A DNA stretch of 29,860 nucleotides. It comes from a virus. Both the position numbers and the translations under genes were made by a program. Below, one piece after another: positions 20,449 through 28,282 of this stretch (its first letter is position 1; the number at the start of each line of letters is the position of its first letter). The notes under the pieces are model-generated. The model ran no database searches. It was given only the letters and a program-made list of their open reading frames with translations, and was not told the origin of the DNA. The stretch lies in IMG/VR virus record IMGVR_UViG_3300026455_000038, positions 1 to 29,860 of that record; one strand, given 5' to 3'.

Positions 20449-21432
20449 TCACGAAGCAATGATGTTCGCGATGACTGCATGAGCCTTTTCAGACTTAATG
20501 CGGAGGCCGTATTCCACGACCATTTCCTTCTTGTCCGAGTCGCCAGTTTTAGCGATGTCGAACGTGCGGAACGGACGGAGATAAGCAACCGAAGCATACT
20601 CAGGATCGAGCACGAAGGCGAAGTTGCCGGGGCTAAAGCGGTTAGGAACGATAGCCACTTCACCAAAGTCACCGAGATACACATCAGCCGTTGCAATGAT
20701 CTTCAACGGTGTTGCAGATGTGTAGTTCACGCGCTGCTGTGCAAGGCCAGAGAACGCAGAAGCAACAGTCTTGTTGTATGCGTTGACCATGAAGATCGAC
20801 GGATCACCACCCTGCGTCCAGACCTGCTGAATTGCGGTTTTCAGCATCGTTTCCGTCAGAGCAACGTCTGTCGAAGTCGAAAGCGAAGTCCACGCTGTGT
20901 CGGGATAGCCGTTGCCGTTAGCACCGGACATTTCCGAAACGGTTGCACCGTTAGCCTGCGAGTTGGTGATGAGCCATGTGGGCAGACCAGCAGTCTTACG
21001 AGCAGTCGATGTGCTATTGCCAGCCACGCCAGCTTGGTTGCTGGTGAGGATAGCTTCCATATCACGCTTCAGCTCTTTTGCGGCTTTAGCGGTGAGATAG
21101 GCCATCTGTGTGCGCATACCTGCATTGTTCACGACATCGTCAGTGCCTGACACAGAGATCACTTTCTTGCTGATCTGAGTGTAGTTTGCGACACGGACGG
21201 TAGGAGTGAAGTCAGCATCACCTGCATCGGCGCCTTCGATGGCGGCATTACCAGTGTCAGCACTGGCCAAAATGTCCGTTTGCCACTCGAAATATGTGTT
21301 TTCGCAGGTGTCGCGACCGATGTTGCTCATAAATGGCGTATCAGTCGGGCTGATGTCATAGATGATGTTGCTCAAATCTTCCCTGATGGAGTTCGGAGCA
21401 TCGTAGGTTGTAACCTTGGAAACTGTCGTCAT
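20449..21432 (-). CDS. Major capsid protein, SU10/DUF5309 type (HK97 fold)
   Basis: A 327-aa protein with the SU10-like major capsid (DUF5309) sequence pattern: APNSIREDLSNIIYDISPTD, TPFMSNIGRD, FEWQTDILASADTGNAAIEG, ADA, TPTVRVANYTQISKKVISVS, then AKAAKELKRDMEAILTSNQA and a C-terminal LDPEYASVAYLRPFRTFDIA with EMVVEYGLRIK. These are the N-arm, E-loop, spine helix and A-domain regions of an HK97-fold coat. It assembles on the adjacent scaffold protein into the icosahedral head around the portal. Its place directly after the scaffold, with a following hairpin, fits highest late expression. SD AGGAAG; length is normal for this type. Confidence 0.93.
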   Translation of the reverse strand: MTTVSKVTTYDAPNSIREDLSNIIYDISPTDTPFMSNIGRDTCENTYFEWQTDILASADTGNAAIEGADAGDADFTPTVRVANYTQISKKVISVSGTDDVVNNAGMRTQMAYLTAKAAKELKRDMEAILTSNQAGVAGNSTSTARKTAGLPTWLITNSQANGATVSEMSGANGNGYPDTAWTSLSTSTDVALTETMLKTAIQQVWTQGGDPSIFMVNAYNKTVASAFSGLAQQRVNYTSATPLKIIATADVYLGDFGEVAIVPNRFSPGNFAFVLDPEYASVAYLRPFRTFDIAKTGDSDKKEMVVEYGLRIKSEKAHAVIANIIAS

Positions 21433-21436
21433 TGTC

Positions 21437-22441
21437 TTACTTCCTGTCTAGCATTGCAAAGAGAGCAGCCGCGTCATTAACGTGGCCTGTTGATTTGAGA
21501 CGCTGTTTTACACGGGCGACATCAGTTTGCGTTCTAGGAGATGAAGCAGTCGAACCGGAACGCATTGGCCTTGGTCCATCCTGCTTAACAGGTTGAGGAC
21601 GTTTGACCTGCAATTCATCATATCTCCGTGCTTTCTCAAGCATTACGACATAACGAGGATCGTAAACATTTCCCAATTCCTCTTCAGTGAAGCCTTGTTT
21701 CATGCCGTACTGACGAAGCTGTTTGGTCGATGCTTCGAACTTCTCTTGGTCCTTCCATTCAGCAAACGTATCAAGAAGGTACTTTCGTCCAATCTCAACA
21801 AGCTGCTGCTTTTGCTCCAAGTCCTTCTGATAAGCGACTTGATCAAGATAAGCCTTTTGTGCCTGCAACTGCTGCTTACGAGCCTGCTGGTCACGCCACT
21901 GCTTCTCAATCAGCGGAAAGTTGATCGGGTCTTCTTGGTGCAACCGCTGCCAATCAGGTTCCTGCATTTCGAACTGCTGAAGTTCCTGCAAAACCCGTTC
22001 AGTGGCTACACGAAGCTGCGACCTTTCAGCCTCAACCGCCTGCTTCTCAGAACGCAACTCATTCATACGCCGCGAGTAATCGGATTGACGTTGATACCCT
22101 TCTAAAGCCTCTTTTAGCGGGATTTGCTGCGTCTTGCCGTCAATTTTGACGGTTACGAGCGTATCCGGCTTCAGCTGCTCTTCAGAGCCATCATCATCAT
22201 TCCCTGCTTCATCTGCTGTTTCATCACCATCAGACGCGTCATTCGACGCTGCCTCGTCATCAGGTGCTGAAGTCTCATCAGCATCTTCAGCAGTCGCCTC
22301 AGTCTCTTCGACTGCGGCAGGAGCCATCTGCTTTTTCTCAGGTTCGGCTGTGGGTGCGGACCCTTCCAGAATTGCTGAGATACGACCAGCGGCATCTGCA
22401 AGGCCGATTTCGCTAGGCTGCGACTTCTCGGCATTCGACAT
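21437..22441 (-). CDS. Scaffolding protein
   Basis: A 334-aa protein with the features of podovirus scaffolds. Residues about 27-95 are an acidic, low-complexity N-terminus (ATAEDADETSAPDDEAASND, ASDGDETADEAGNDDDG). A small VTVKIDGKTQQIPLKEALEG segment follows (about 96-115), then a long predicted coiled coil to about 235 (YSRRMNELRSEKQAVEAERS, QQARKQQLQAQKAYLDQV). The basic C-terminus (ARVKQRLKSTGHVNDAAALF) is typical of capsid-binding ends. It guides correct assembly of the neighbouring capsid protein and portal and then leaves or is degraded. Ends 4 nt before the capsid start. SD GGGAG. Confidence 0.88.
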   Translation of the reverse strand: MSNAEKSQPSEIGLADAAGRISAILEGSAPTAEPEKKQMAPAAVEETEATAEDADETSAPDDEAASNDASDGDETADEAGNDDDGSEEQLKPDTLVTVKIDGKTQQIPLKEALEGYQRQSDYSRRMNELRSEKQAVEAERSQLRVATERVLQELQQFEMQEPDWQRLHQEDPINFPLIEKQWRDQQARKQQLQAQKAYLDQVAYQKDLEQKQQLVEIGRKYLLDTFAEWKDQEKFEASTKQLRQYGMKQGFTEEELGNVYDPRYVVMLEKARRYDELQVKRPQPVKQDGPRPMRSGSTASSPRTQTDVARVKQRLKSTGHVNDAAALFAMLDRK

Positions 22442-22456
22442 TATATTACTCCCAAG

Positions 22457-22711
22457 TTATGCCCGTTTCAATCGGGCGTTGAAATCTGCAACTTTCTTCT
22501 CTGCTGCGAGTGCAGACAGTTCTTCAGAAAGAGCAGATACCGCACGGACCATGTTATAGGCATCCTCCCTGACAGATGCCTGATCCGGTGGCGATTGACG
22601 CCACTGATTCATGTAACGCTGTTCCAGCCGTTTCATTAACTCATTGAACAGCGCGTCATCATGGAAAACCTTGGCTGACCGCCATAGCTCTTCCTGTTCA
22701 AAAGTCTGCAT
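22457..22711 (-). CDS. Small helical protein between portal and scaffold, 84 aa
   Basis: This protein begins MQTFEQEELWRSAKVFHDDA, LFNELMKRLEQRYMNQWRQS, then a DQASVREDAYNMVRAVSALS helix and a basic end (FNARLKRA). Small helical proteins with a W-S-K-F--D-LF-E---RLE--Y---W pattern sit between portal and scaffold in many phages of this kind and may aid portal-scaffold interaction. I do not know a named family. It starts 2 nt before the portal stop is complete, so it is translated in step with the portal. Confidence 0.62.
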   Translation of the reverse strand: MQTFEQEELWRSAKVFHDDALFNELMKRLEQRYMNQWRQSPPDQASVREDAYNMVRAVSALSEELSALAAEKKVADFNARLKRA

Positions 22712-22712
22712 C

Positions 22713-24932
22713 TCACATCACCCCCGGTGGTACTGGCATCGGAGGCATCACGGGCTGCTGCTGCATCTGCTGCTGCTGTGCGCCAACCGTTGCAAAGATT
22801 TGCTTGATTTCTTCGCGCTGCTTATCAACTTCACCCTTGATGACAGCCATATCAACCTGCGCACCATATTTTGCCTGAATCTCGATAGCCTTCATCATGG
22901 CATCGACATACAGCTTGTCGCGCTCAATGTCTGCCTGCGCGATTGCCTTCTGACGATCCAGTTCCTGCTTGGCAGCATTGATGATGATGTCAGCCTTGAT
23001 CTTTTCTGCCTCAACATTAGCAAGCATTGTTGCAGGATCAGGCGACTTGTTAGATGCCATCATTGCAGCATATTCTTGCACTTGCTGCGGTGTGATCTGG
23101 TTCCAGAACTTTGCAGTGTCTTGGAAACCTGCAAGTTGTGTGATCTGACCAAGTGTTGATGCAATCTTGTCAACGCCACACAGCGGGTTCATCGGACCAA
23201 ATGCCTGCACTGCTTCCTTCTGCTGCTGCAAGATAGTCATCAGGAAGCCCATGCGCTGCTCGTCTGAACCGCGACCAAGTGCAATGTTGACAACCATATC
23301 CATGTTGGCATCCCAGCCACGCGGATCAATCGGCACAAACTTGCCACGCAGACGGATGATCTTTGCCTTATCCTGATGCTGGATCACCAGCTTCAGCAGA
23401 CCTTGGAAGCAGCGTTTCAGGCCATCAGAGAACAGACGCGCAATCATTTCGATGCGCTCCTGAGACGATGACAATTGTGCCTGCACTGCTGCGCGTGTTG
23501 TCGATTGCAATGCGTCTGCATCAAGACCCTGTGACGCACGGGAAATGCCTGTGCGCTGCGTCTTGATCTCGTCCATATAGGACATCACACCCAGCGCCTG
23601 CTGACCGACAAACTGTGTTGTGAACGGCTGCACTGCACCAGCCTGACGCATACGAATAATTGCACCAGTCTCATTGTTCAGAACATCGTCAATGTTGACC
23701 TGTCCTTCAACAATGGCAGTGCGAGGATGGATAGACTGTGCCAGTGAATCCAGCGTATTACGCATGATTGCAGACTTAATGCGCTGCAGGTCAATCGTCT
23801 GGTCAGCAATAGACTGACCGAAGATCGTATGCGGTGTTGGATCAGGTGCAAGGATGGAGAAAGGTGCAGATTGCACAACTTCATCATGCAGAACATAAGC
23901 ACCATTTCCAACCGTGCAGACCTTATGCAGTTCTGCGATGCCATCACCGTCCTTATCAACCTTGATATAGCTTTCAACGTAAAACACCTTGTTGGTGCTT
24001 TCATCGTTTCCAAGCTCAAGACCGAAGAATGACTGGTCAGCAGGATTGCGCACCAGTACTTCGTTATTCATCTCGAAGCCGCCTGTGCCAGCGTTCTGCT
24101 CAATGATCGTGCGGTCGTATCCCATTGCCACAAGTTCACTGATTGTCATCAGTTTGCGGCGACCCATGTAAATGAAGTCATCCAACGATGTTGCTTCGTT
24201 GTCGATAAGGAACTGTTCAGGTGGAATGCACTCGACAACGTAACGCGGGTTCTTCCGTTTACGACGAATAGTAAGGCTGATCTTCACTTCACCACTGATC
24301 AGGTCCATCTCTTCTGAGATGCTATCAACTTCAACATCAGGATCATTGGTGATGATGTTTGCTTCAGCCTGATTTAGACCTGAATATGAGTAATATTCAA
24401 CACTGACTTCATCCAACTTGTACCAAGTCAGAATGCCCGTCTTCAGGATCAGTGCATCCTTCATTGCATCATGCAATGTACGGAAGCCGGGGTTTTCTTG
24501 GTTGAAGATGTAATCAATCAGGTCTGTTGCCTGTGCTGCGGCTTCAACATCCTCTGCACCTTTAGGCACAAAGTCCAGAATCTTGTCGCCGCCTGTGAAG
24601 ATTCGGAGCAATGACGGAAGCATCGCGAGTACCGTGTCGCGTACTTCCGTCATAACGATTTGTGATCGTCCCTGCTCTTCATTACCCAGCGGTTCAGCCA
24701 GATAATACGCCATCGCCTGTTCACGTTCAGGCGCGATATAGCTGTCAATGTATGTCTGTGCGTCCTGAATAGCCTGATACACAGTGTATCGGAACTGGTC
24801 TTCAGACATCGGCACATCGTATGGCGTCAGATAGCCAGTTTCAGTGTTATATGCCGCATCCTGCGGCCCATCAGCAGACTGTGGGATCAGGTCTGGTGTG
24901 TATGTCCCCGGCTGGATGTCTTGCATAGCCAT
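22713..24932 (-). CDS. Portal protein, P22/podovirus type
   Basis: With ATG 24932 the product has 739 aa, the size of P22-like portals. Visible regions: the N-terminal QFRYTVYQAIQDAQTYIDSY and EREQAMAYYLAEPLGNEEQG clip/wing segment; SQIVMTEVRDTVLAMLPSLL (the conserved VxDTVxxxLPSL motif) ; DYIFNQENPGFRTLHDAMKD; YVVECIPPEQFLIDNEATSL; then the crown/barrel side with ERIEMIARLFSDGLKRCFQG and a long C-terminal coiled coil (ANVEAEKIKADIIINAAKQE, LDRQKAIAQADIERDKL) ending in a Gln/Pro-rich tail. It forms the dodecameric DNA gate and docks the terminase. Several start ATGs are possible (24935, 24932, 24926); ATG 24932 has the best SD spacing. The C-terminal coil is likely the intravirion barrel. Confidence 0.92.
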   Translation of the reverse strand: MAMQDIQPGTYTPDLIPQSADGPQDAAYNTETGYLTPYDVPMSEDQFRYTVYQAIQDAQTYIDSYIAPEREQAMAYYLAEPLGNEEQGRSQIVMTEVRDTVLAMLPSLLRIFTGGDKILDFVPKGAEDVEAAAQATDLIDYIFNQENPGFRTLHDAMKDALILKTGILTWYKLDEVSVEYYSYSGLNQAEANIITNDPDVEVDSISEEMDLISGEVKISLTIRRKRKNPRYVVECIPPEQFLIDNEATSLDDFIYMGRRKLMTISELVAMGYDRTIIEQNAGTGGFEMNNEVLVRNPADQSFFGLELGNDESTNKVFYVESYIKVDKDGDGIAELHKVCTVGNGAYVLHDEVVQSAPFSILAPDPTPHTIFGQSIADQTIDLQRIKSAIMRNTLDSLAQSIHPRTAIVEGQVNIDDVLNNETGAIIRMRQAGAVQPFTTQFVGQQALGVMSYMDEIKTQRTGISRASQGLDADALQSTTRAAVQAQLSSSQERIEMIARLFSDGLKRCFQGLLKLVIQHQDKAKIIRLRGKFVPIDPRGWDANMDMVVNIALGRGSDEQRMGFLMTILQQQKEAVQAFGPMNPLCGVDKIASTLGQITQLAGFQDTAKFWNQITPQQVQEYAAMMASNKSPDPATMLANVEAEKIKADIIINAAKQELDRQKAIAQADIERDKLYVDAMMKAIEIQAKYGAQVDMAVIKGEVDKQREEIKQIFATVGAQQQQMQQQPVMPPMPVPPGVM

Positions 24933-25492
24933 CATTGACCCCTTTTCCGTACCCGCCACCACTGCCATCCACCCTCTGTGCCGACTTCGTGCTGCGGGAA
25001 AAACTGTTTCACTGCTGATTTTACACCATCCATAGGATAATCGTCACCACCGATGACGCCGCCGACTTTCAGCTTCGGGAACCACGCAGTGATGTCAGCC
25101 ATGACTTCATCGTGCTCATGGCCTGCATCAATCCAGATGAAATCCACGCTGTTATCCGCAAAATCTGCCGCAGCATCCACCGTAAACCGTCGATGCACAG
25201 AGCAATTAAGCCCGCGCAGAAGTGCGATGTTGCCGTTAAATATCTCATAAACACGTTCCAACTCAGGATCAGCTTTGTGCGCAGGTTCATCGGAACCTCC
25301 CCAATGATCGACAAAATGGACGGAAACCGCTTTTCTAGCGTTGATGATTTCAACACCTAGAAATGCAGCAGATTTACCTTTCCAGCACCCTAATTCGACA
25401 AAAACCGCACCATCAGACGCCTCTCGGACAGCCTGACGATACGGTTCCTTGAAGTTAAACCAGCCTTGAATCTGGTCGTAGAAGTGTTCCAT
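24932..25492 (-). CDS. Class I SAM-dependent methyltransferase (Methyltransf_24-like)
   Basis: A 186-aa single-domain protein. Motif I for SAM binding is VFVELGCWKGKS (residues 30-41). Later Rossmann strands are VSVHFVDHWGGSDE (57-69) and SVDFIWIDAGHEHDEVMADI (115-134), followed by KVGGVIGGDDY (142-152). The IDAGHxxxxVxxDI and GGxxxGDDY pattern matches the family of methyltransferases often linked to glycosylation loci. It ends inside the portal start (ATGA) and lies just after a small basic gene and a glycosyltransferase. A likely role is methylating a glycan or other small target made by that neighbour; the target is unknown. Confidence 0.85.
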   Translation of the reverse strand: MEHFYDQIQGWFNFKEPYRQAVREASDGAVFVELGCWKGKSAAFLGVEIINARKAVSVHFVDHWGGSDEPAHKADPELERVYEIFNGNIALLRGLNCSVHRRFTVDAAADFADNSVDFIWIDAGHEHDEVMADITAWFPKLKVGGVIGGDDYPMDGVKSAVKQFFPQHEVGTEGGWQWWRVRKRGQ

Positions 25493-25659
25493 TACTTCTT
25501 CTTCTTGCTCATCCCGGCTTCAGACAGAGCAATCGCAATCGCCTGCTTACGAGATTTAGCCATAGGAGCCTTCTTCGGACCCTTCGGGTTCACACCCGCA
25601 TGAAGTGTACCCTTCTTATATTCGCCCATCACCTTAGCGATCTTTGATTTACCCTTCAT
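25492..25659 (-). CDS. DUF6496-like Lys-rich protein, 55 aa
   Basis: ATG 25659 has an excellent SD (AAGGAGA, 6 nt). The product is MKGKSKIAKVMGEYKKGTLH, AGVNPKGPKKAPMAKSRKQA, then IAIALSEAGMSKKKK. The K-KI-KVM-E-K-GTLH-G / KGP---SRKQAIAIALSEAG pattern is the DUF6496 family, seen in phages and bacteria without a known function. It is highly basic, suited to binding DNA or RNA. It overlaps the glycosyltransferase gene by 11 nt and shares a base with the methyltransferase start (TAATG), so expression of all three is coupled. Confidence 0.78.
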   Translation of the reverse strand: MKGKSKIAKVMGEYKKGTLHAGVNPKGPKKAPMAKSRKQAIAIALSEAGMSKKKK

Positions 25660-26332
25660 CGCTCATCTCCTTGATCTTGTCTGCCGCTGCTGCCAGCGCC
25701 TCATCATCAGCCATAGCCTGTTCTGTATGCTCATGCCCGAACTCAAAAGAACCGATATGCCTGATGTCTTTGGATAGATCGTGATCAATCCAAATCTTCT
25801 TACCAGCCATCTTTGCTGCCTGACAGAAGTACATATCTTCACCCATCCACATACGAGCAGATGGAAGATAATGAATCTGGAACCACGGATAGTTAACCTG
25901 CTTGAACACTTCTGCCTTGATCAGCATACAACCCATGCCGACAGCATCACATTCTTCAATACCATTCTTATCCATCGAATACATATAAGACAGATTAGAG
26001 AAGTCTCTGAATGCTACCGTCTTCACAGGCAATCGACGCGATGCGTAGTTGCAGGCAACTATGTCTTTGTCATGCTTAGTTAGCTTCTCAACTAAATATG
26101 ACGGAAAACGCATATCACTATCCAAGAACAGAATATGCGTTGCACCTTGTTTCAGACTCATCTCAACGAGTTTTGACCGCTGATCTGCAATCAAAGTCCC
26201 GTTGAGAAAGTTCAAGTTGAATGTCGTACCCGCAGGAGCATTTCCGTAAAACCGTGCACACAACATTGCAAGATCATACGAAAACCCTGTGTTCACAGTC
26301 TCCCGCGCAGGAACACAGATGCTAAGATTCAT
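25649..26332 (-). CDS. GT-A-type glycosyltransferase
   Basis: A 227-aa protein beginning MNLSICVPARETVNTGFSYD, as in GT2-like glycosyltransferases. Key parts: NGTLIADQRSKLVEMSLKQG, then ATHILFLDSDMRFPSYLVEK with the metal-binding DxD (Asp71-Ser-Asp73), then DIVACNYASRR and DAVGMGCMLIKAEVFKQVNY, and GEDMYFCQAAKMAGKKIWID with the catalytic-side ED. It should transfer a sugar from a nucleotide sugar to a phage or host acceptor. C-terminal residues (SFEFGHEHTEQAMADD) are helical. It lies next to a methyltransferase and inside the head module, so virion glycosylation or envelope glycan change are both possible; the acceptor cannot be told. Confidence 0.85.
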   Translation of the reverse strand: MNLSICVPARETVNTGFSYDLAMLCARFYGNAPAGTTFNLNFLNGTLIADQRSKLVEMSLKQGATHILFLDSDMRFPSYLVEKLTKHDKDIVACNYASRRLPVKTVAFRDFSNLSYMYSMDKNGIEECDAVGMGCMLIKAEVFKQVNYPWFQIHYLPSARMWMGEDMYFCQAAKMAGKKIWIDHDLSKDIRHIGSFEFGHEHTEQAMADDEALAAAADKIKEMSDEG

Positions 26333-26847
26333 CAGTCCATTTCCCCGTTTTCAGATGAGTACATTTCACTGTCTTCATCTTCGTAGTCTTCACCGTCACC
26401 TTCATCAGTGATTGGTCCACCGACGATCCATGCGGCACAAGTGCGCTTGGCTGCACATTTGAAGTCGAAGACTTCGCAAAACCCAAGATCACCCGCTTCA
26501 GTAGTCTCAAAGGCATCCGCTTCATTGTCGCCATCAGCCAGCCCTTCTTCGATGCACTTCAGCATCTTTGCTGTCTGAATGAATGCAGAGCAATTACCAC
26601 AGCGCATTGTTTTAGCTTCTTCCGCAGGAACATCCCACTTCATAGCCATCTTGCGCCAGTAATCTTCATTCGGTTCATCAGGATTCATAGGACCATACAT
26701 GGCAACCTTGATTGCCTTGCCACGGTTCTTCAAGTTCATCGTGATGTCGCGTGTTGCCACTGGGCAAGAACGATCCATCTCACCTTCACCCATCATCTCT
26801 TGCATACGAGATGAAAGAAGGCCAATCCCTTCAGGCATACGCGCCAT
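26332..26847 (-). CDS. Cys-rich conserved phage protein, metal- or Fe-S-type
   Basis: A 171-aa protein. After MARMPEGIGLLSSRMQEMMG comes SCPVATRDITMNLKNRGKAI and YGPMNPDEPNEDYWRKMAMK, then the Cys cluster CGNCSAFIQTAKMLKC, LGFCEVFDFKCAAKRTCAAW and IVGGPITDEGDGEDYEDEDS. The CxxC ... C ... CxAW arrangement with aromatic residues around it resembles the cysteine pattern of high-potential iron-sulfur proteins, though a zinc site is equally possible. The acidic tail (about 150-171) is unusual. The protein pattern is conserved in phages but its role is unknown. It starts with GAGGTACATC before ATG and is coupled to the glycosyltransferase (TGATG). Confidence 0.66.
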   Translation of the reverse strand: MARMPEGIGLLSSRMQEMMGEGEMDRSCPVATRDITMNLKNRGKAIKVAMYGPMNPDEPNEDYWRKMAMKWDVPAEEAKTMRCGNCSAFIQTAKMLKCIEEGLADGDNEADAFETTEAGDLGFCEVFDFKCAAKRTCAAWIVGGPITDEGDGEDYEDEDSEMYSSENGEMD

Positions 26848-26857
26848 GATGTACCTC

Positions 26858-27097
26858 TTACTTGAAGCCGACCATCAAGGTAGCAGTTGAAGTTGCCAGT
26901 ACCTTTTGCGTGCGGATCGGGATGATCGTGCCGACTGGAACAGCTTTGAACGTCACTGTCGTGCCAGCTTCTGTCACCACAATCACATCGCCTGTGCCAC
27001 CGACATAGATGCCGGAGTAAGCATTGCTTGCAGTCGCAGATGTTGTGATTGATTCAGCGTCACCCCAGACGCGACCATTTGCCAAAAAGCTGCTCAT
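26858..27097 (-). CDS. Small virion protein, spike-base/decoration-like, 79 aa
   Basis: A beta-rich protein: SSFLANGRVWGDAESITTSA, then ASNAYSGIYVGGTGDVIVVT, EAGTTVTFKAVPVGTIIPIR and TQKVLATSTATLMVGFK. The IYVG-TGD--VT-EAG--VTF--VP-GT--P-R---V-AT-T pattern is shared by a widespread family of small phage structural proteins, including the GTA spike-base type (RCAP_rcc01079). It probably forms a spike or decoration on the capsid. It lies in the head block and follows its neighbour by one nucleotide (TGACATG). Confidence 0.75.
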   Translation of the reverse strand: MSSFLANGRVWGDAESITTSATASNAYSGIYVGGTGDVIVVTEAGTTVTFKAVPVGTIIPIRTQKVLATSTATLMVGFK

Positions 27098-27098
27098 G

Positions 27099-27263
27099 TC
27101 ACTTTCCTTTCTTCATGCGGGCGACAGCCCTCATATTATCAACCAAATTAGGATAAGGCCGACCAGCAGCCTTTGCCATCGATTTAGCAGCTGACTTCTG
27201 TTTAGGAGACAGCTTCTTGTCAGTCTTCGTCGGGTCTTTCGTTTTCCAGACAGGCTTTTTCAC
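27099..27263 (-). CDS. Small Lys-rich protein, 54 aa, GTG start
   Basis: Reading from GTG 27263 (SD AAGGG, overlapping the upstream TGA as GTGA) gives MKKPVWKTKDPTKTDKKLSP, KQKSAAKSMAKAAGRPYPNL, then VDNMRAVARMKKGK. The K-K-SP-QK--AK--AKAAGRPYPNLVDN-RA pattern recurs as a small basic phage protein; it has no named function that I know. The very high Lys content suggests nucleic-acid binding. It is too short for many gene callers and would easily be missed. Confidence 0.68.
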   Translation of the reverse strand: MKKPVWKTKDPTKTDKKLSPKQKSAAKSMAKAAGRPYPNLVDNMRAVARMKKGK

Positions 27264-27568
27264 TTGCTGCCCTTTCCCTTATTTCGCGCGGAGATAGCTT
27301 TTGCCTTGGCCTTGGCATCCGCTTTAGAACTCGCACCCCATGCTTGCAGCGATAGAAGTAAACGTGTTGGCTTGCCTTTTTCATCGCGCTCTGGTCCCGG
27401 CATTGAACCCATACGAGCCAAGAATGACGCACGACGAGGATTATCGCCAGACTTAACTGGTGGCTTCAGGTTCATGCCAGCAGCTTTTGCCGATGCACGA
27501 CCTTTTGCATTCAAACCACCGGAAGGATTCTTACCTTCTGACCGCTGCCATGCAGGTGTTTTAGCCAT
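27260..27568 (-). CDS. DUF6321-type phage protein, 102 aa
   Basis: ATG 27568, overlapping the previous TGA (TGATG), gives MAKTPAWQRSEGKNPSGGLN, AKGRASAKAAGMNLKPPVKS, GDNPRRASFLARMGSMPGPE. The TPAWQR-EGKNP-GGLNAKGRAS / GDNPRR-SFLARM--MPGP pattern is the DUF6321 family of phages and related elements. The C-terminal part (ASSKADAKAKAKAISARNKG) is a basic low-complexity tail. Its role is unknown; the basic tail and location among head genes point to a DNA-associated virion protein. Confidence 0.8.
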   Translation of the reverse strand: MAKTPAWQRSEGKNPSGGLNAKGRASAKAAGMNLKPPVKSGDNPRRASFLARMGSMPGPERDEKGKPTRLLLSLQAWGASSKADAKAKAKAISARNKGKGSK

Positions 27569-28227
27569 CACTCACCACCCTGTTTAGGAAGGCGCATCAT
27601 TAACTCCGATATTGAGTTATCACGGCTTCTTCCTTTGTTCATTTTGAATCCCATACTGCTATACCAATCAATCAGCTTACCTTTTGAAGTTCCAAATGAT
27701 GAATCTGGTGTAAGTGCTGCAACTTTACCCTGCTGATCAGCATAATTTAATATGTCATTCATAACAGATGAGCCGATACCCTTTCCGCGTTGATCTTCTG
27801 GAACAACAATCCTATTGATGACAACTGGACCAGATTCCTTTCCAGAAATATCCAATTTCACATCAGGGTATTTCTGAGACATCAATAGCCTAAGTTCATC
27901 GAGGTTTTGAGGGATAGTGCGTGCAACCTCGTTTGCCGCTATTTTAGCAGGTATGGCAGCCACCTTTGCCGCAGGCAAAACAGCCGTTGCCCCAAGAATA
28001 CCGCCAACATAGTTTCCAGCGTTTACATCTCTTTGGGCCTCCTGCGCTGCCATAGGAATACCAGCAGGCGTCAGGTCAACCAGACCCATCCCTGTAGTCC
28101 CAAGACCGCGTGACCCAAGCAACCCTTCAACAAACTGCTGTGCACCCAATGATGCACGACCATCGCCAAGCAGCATGGATGCAAGACGATCTCGCCATGT
28201 CTGTTCATACGGACGAAGTTCTGCCAT
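27568..28227 (-). CDS. Virion-type N-terminal region fused to a GNAT acetyltransferase domain
   Basis: ATG 28227 (SD AAGG) gives 219 aa. The N-terminal 90 residues (LRPYEQTWRDRLASMLLGDG, GLLGSRGLGTTGMGLVDLTP, AGIPMAAQEAQRDVNAGNYV) are a recurring leader region in environmental phages that is found joined to different enzyme domains. Residues about 120-215 are a GNAT fold: VVINRIVVPEDQRGKGIGSS with the acetyl-CoA-binding QRGKGIG (146-152), then MNDILNYADQQGKVAALTPD and the IDWYSSMGF segment near the end. It may acetylate a host or phage component from inside the virion. That would be unusual, so packaging is only suggested by the leader. GTG 28236 is an alternative start without SD spacing. 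Confidence 0.75.
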   Translation of the reverse strand: MAELRPYEQTWRDRLASMLLGDGRASLGAQQFVEGLLGSRGLGTTGMGLVDLTPAGIPMAAQEAQRDVNAGNYVGGILGATAVLPAAKVAAIPAKIAANEVARTIPQNLDELRLLMSQKYPDVKLDISGKESGPVVINRIVVPEDQRGKGIGSSVMNDILNYADQQGKVAALTPDSSFGTSKGKLIDWYSSMGFKMNKGRSRDNSISELMMRLPKQGGE

Positions 28228-28282
28228 CGCGATCACCTTATCTTCGCTGCATAAACTACACTAAATTTAACACGAATGCGAA

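Noticed and set aside
20443-21150. Long open frame on the + strand opposite the capsid gene (235 codons)
   Set aside because: It is antisense to a clear major capsid gene, its product has no recognisable pattern, and every supported gene is on the other strand.
21593-22105. + strand frame of 170 codons opposite the scaffold
   Set aside because: Leu-rich product is the expected antisense of a Gln/Glu-rich coiled coil; no SD or family.
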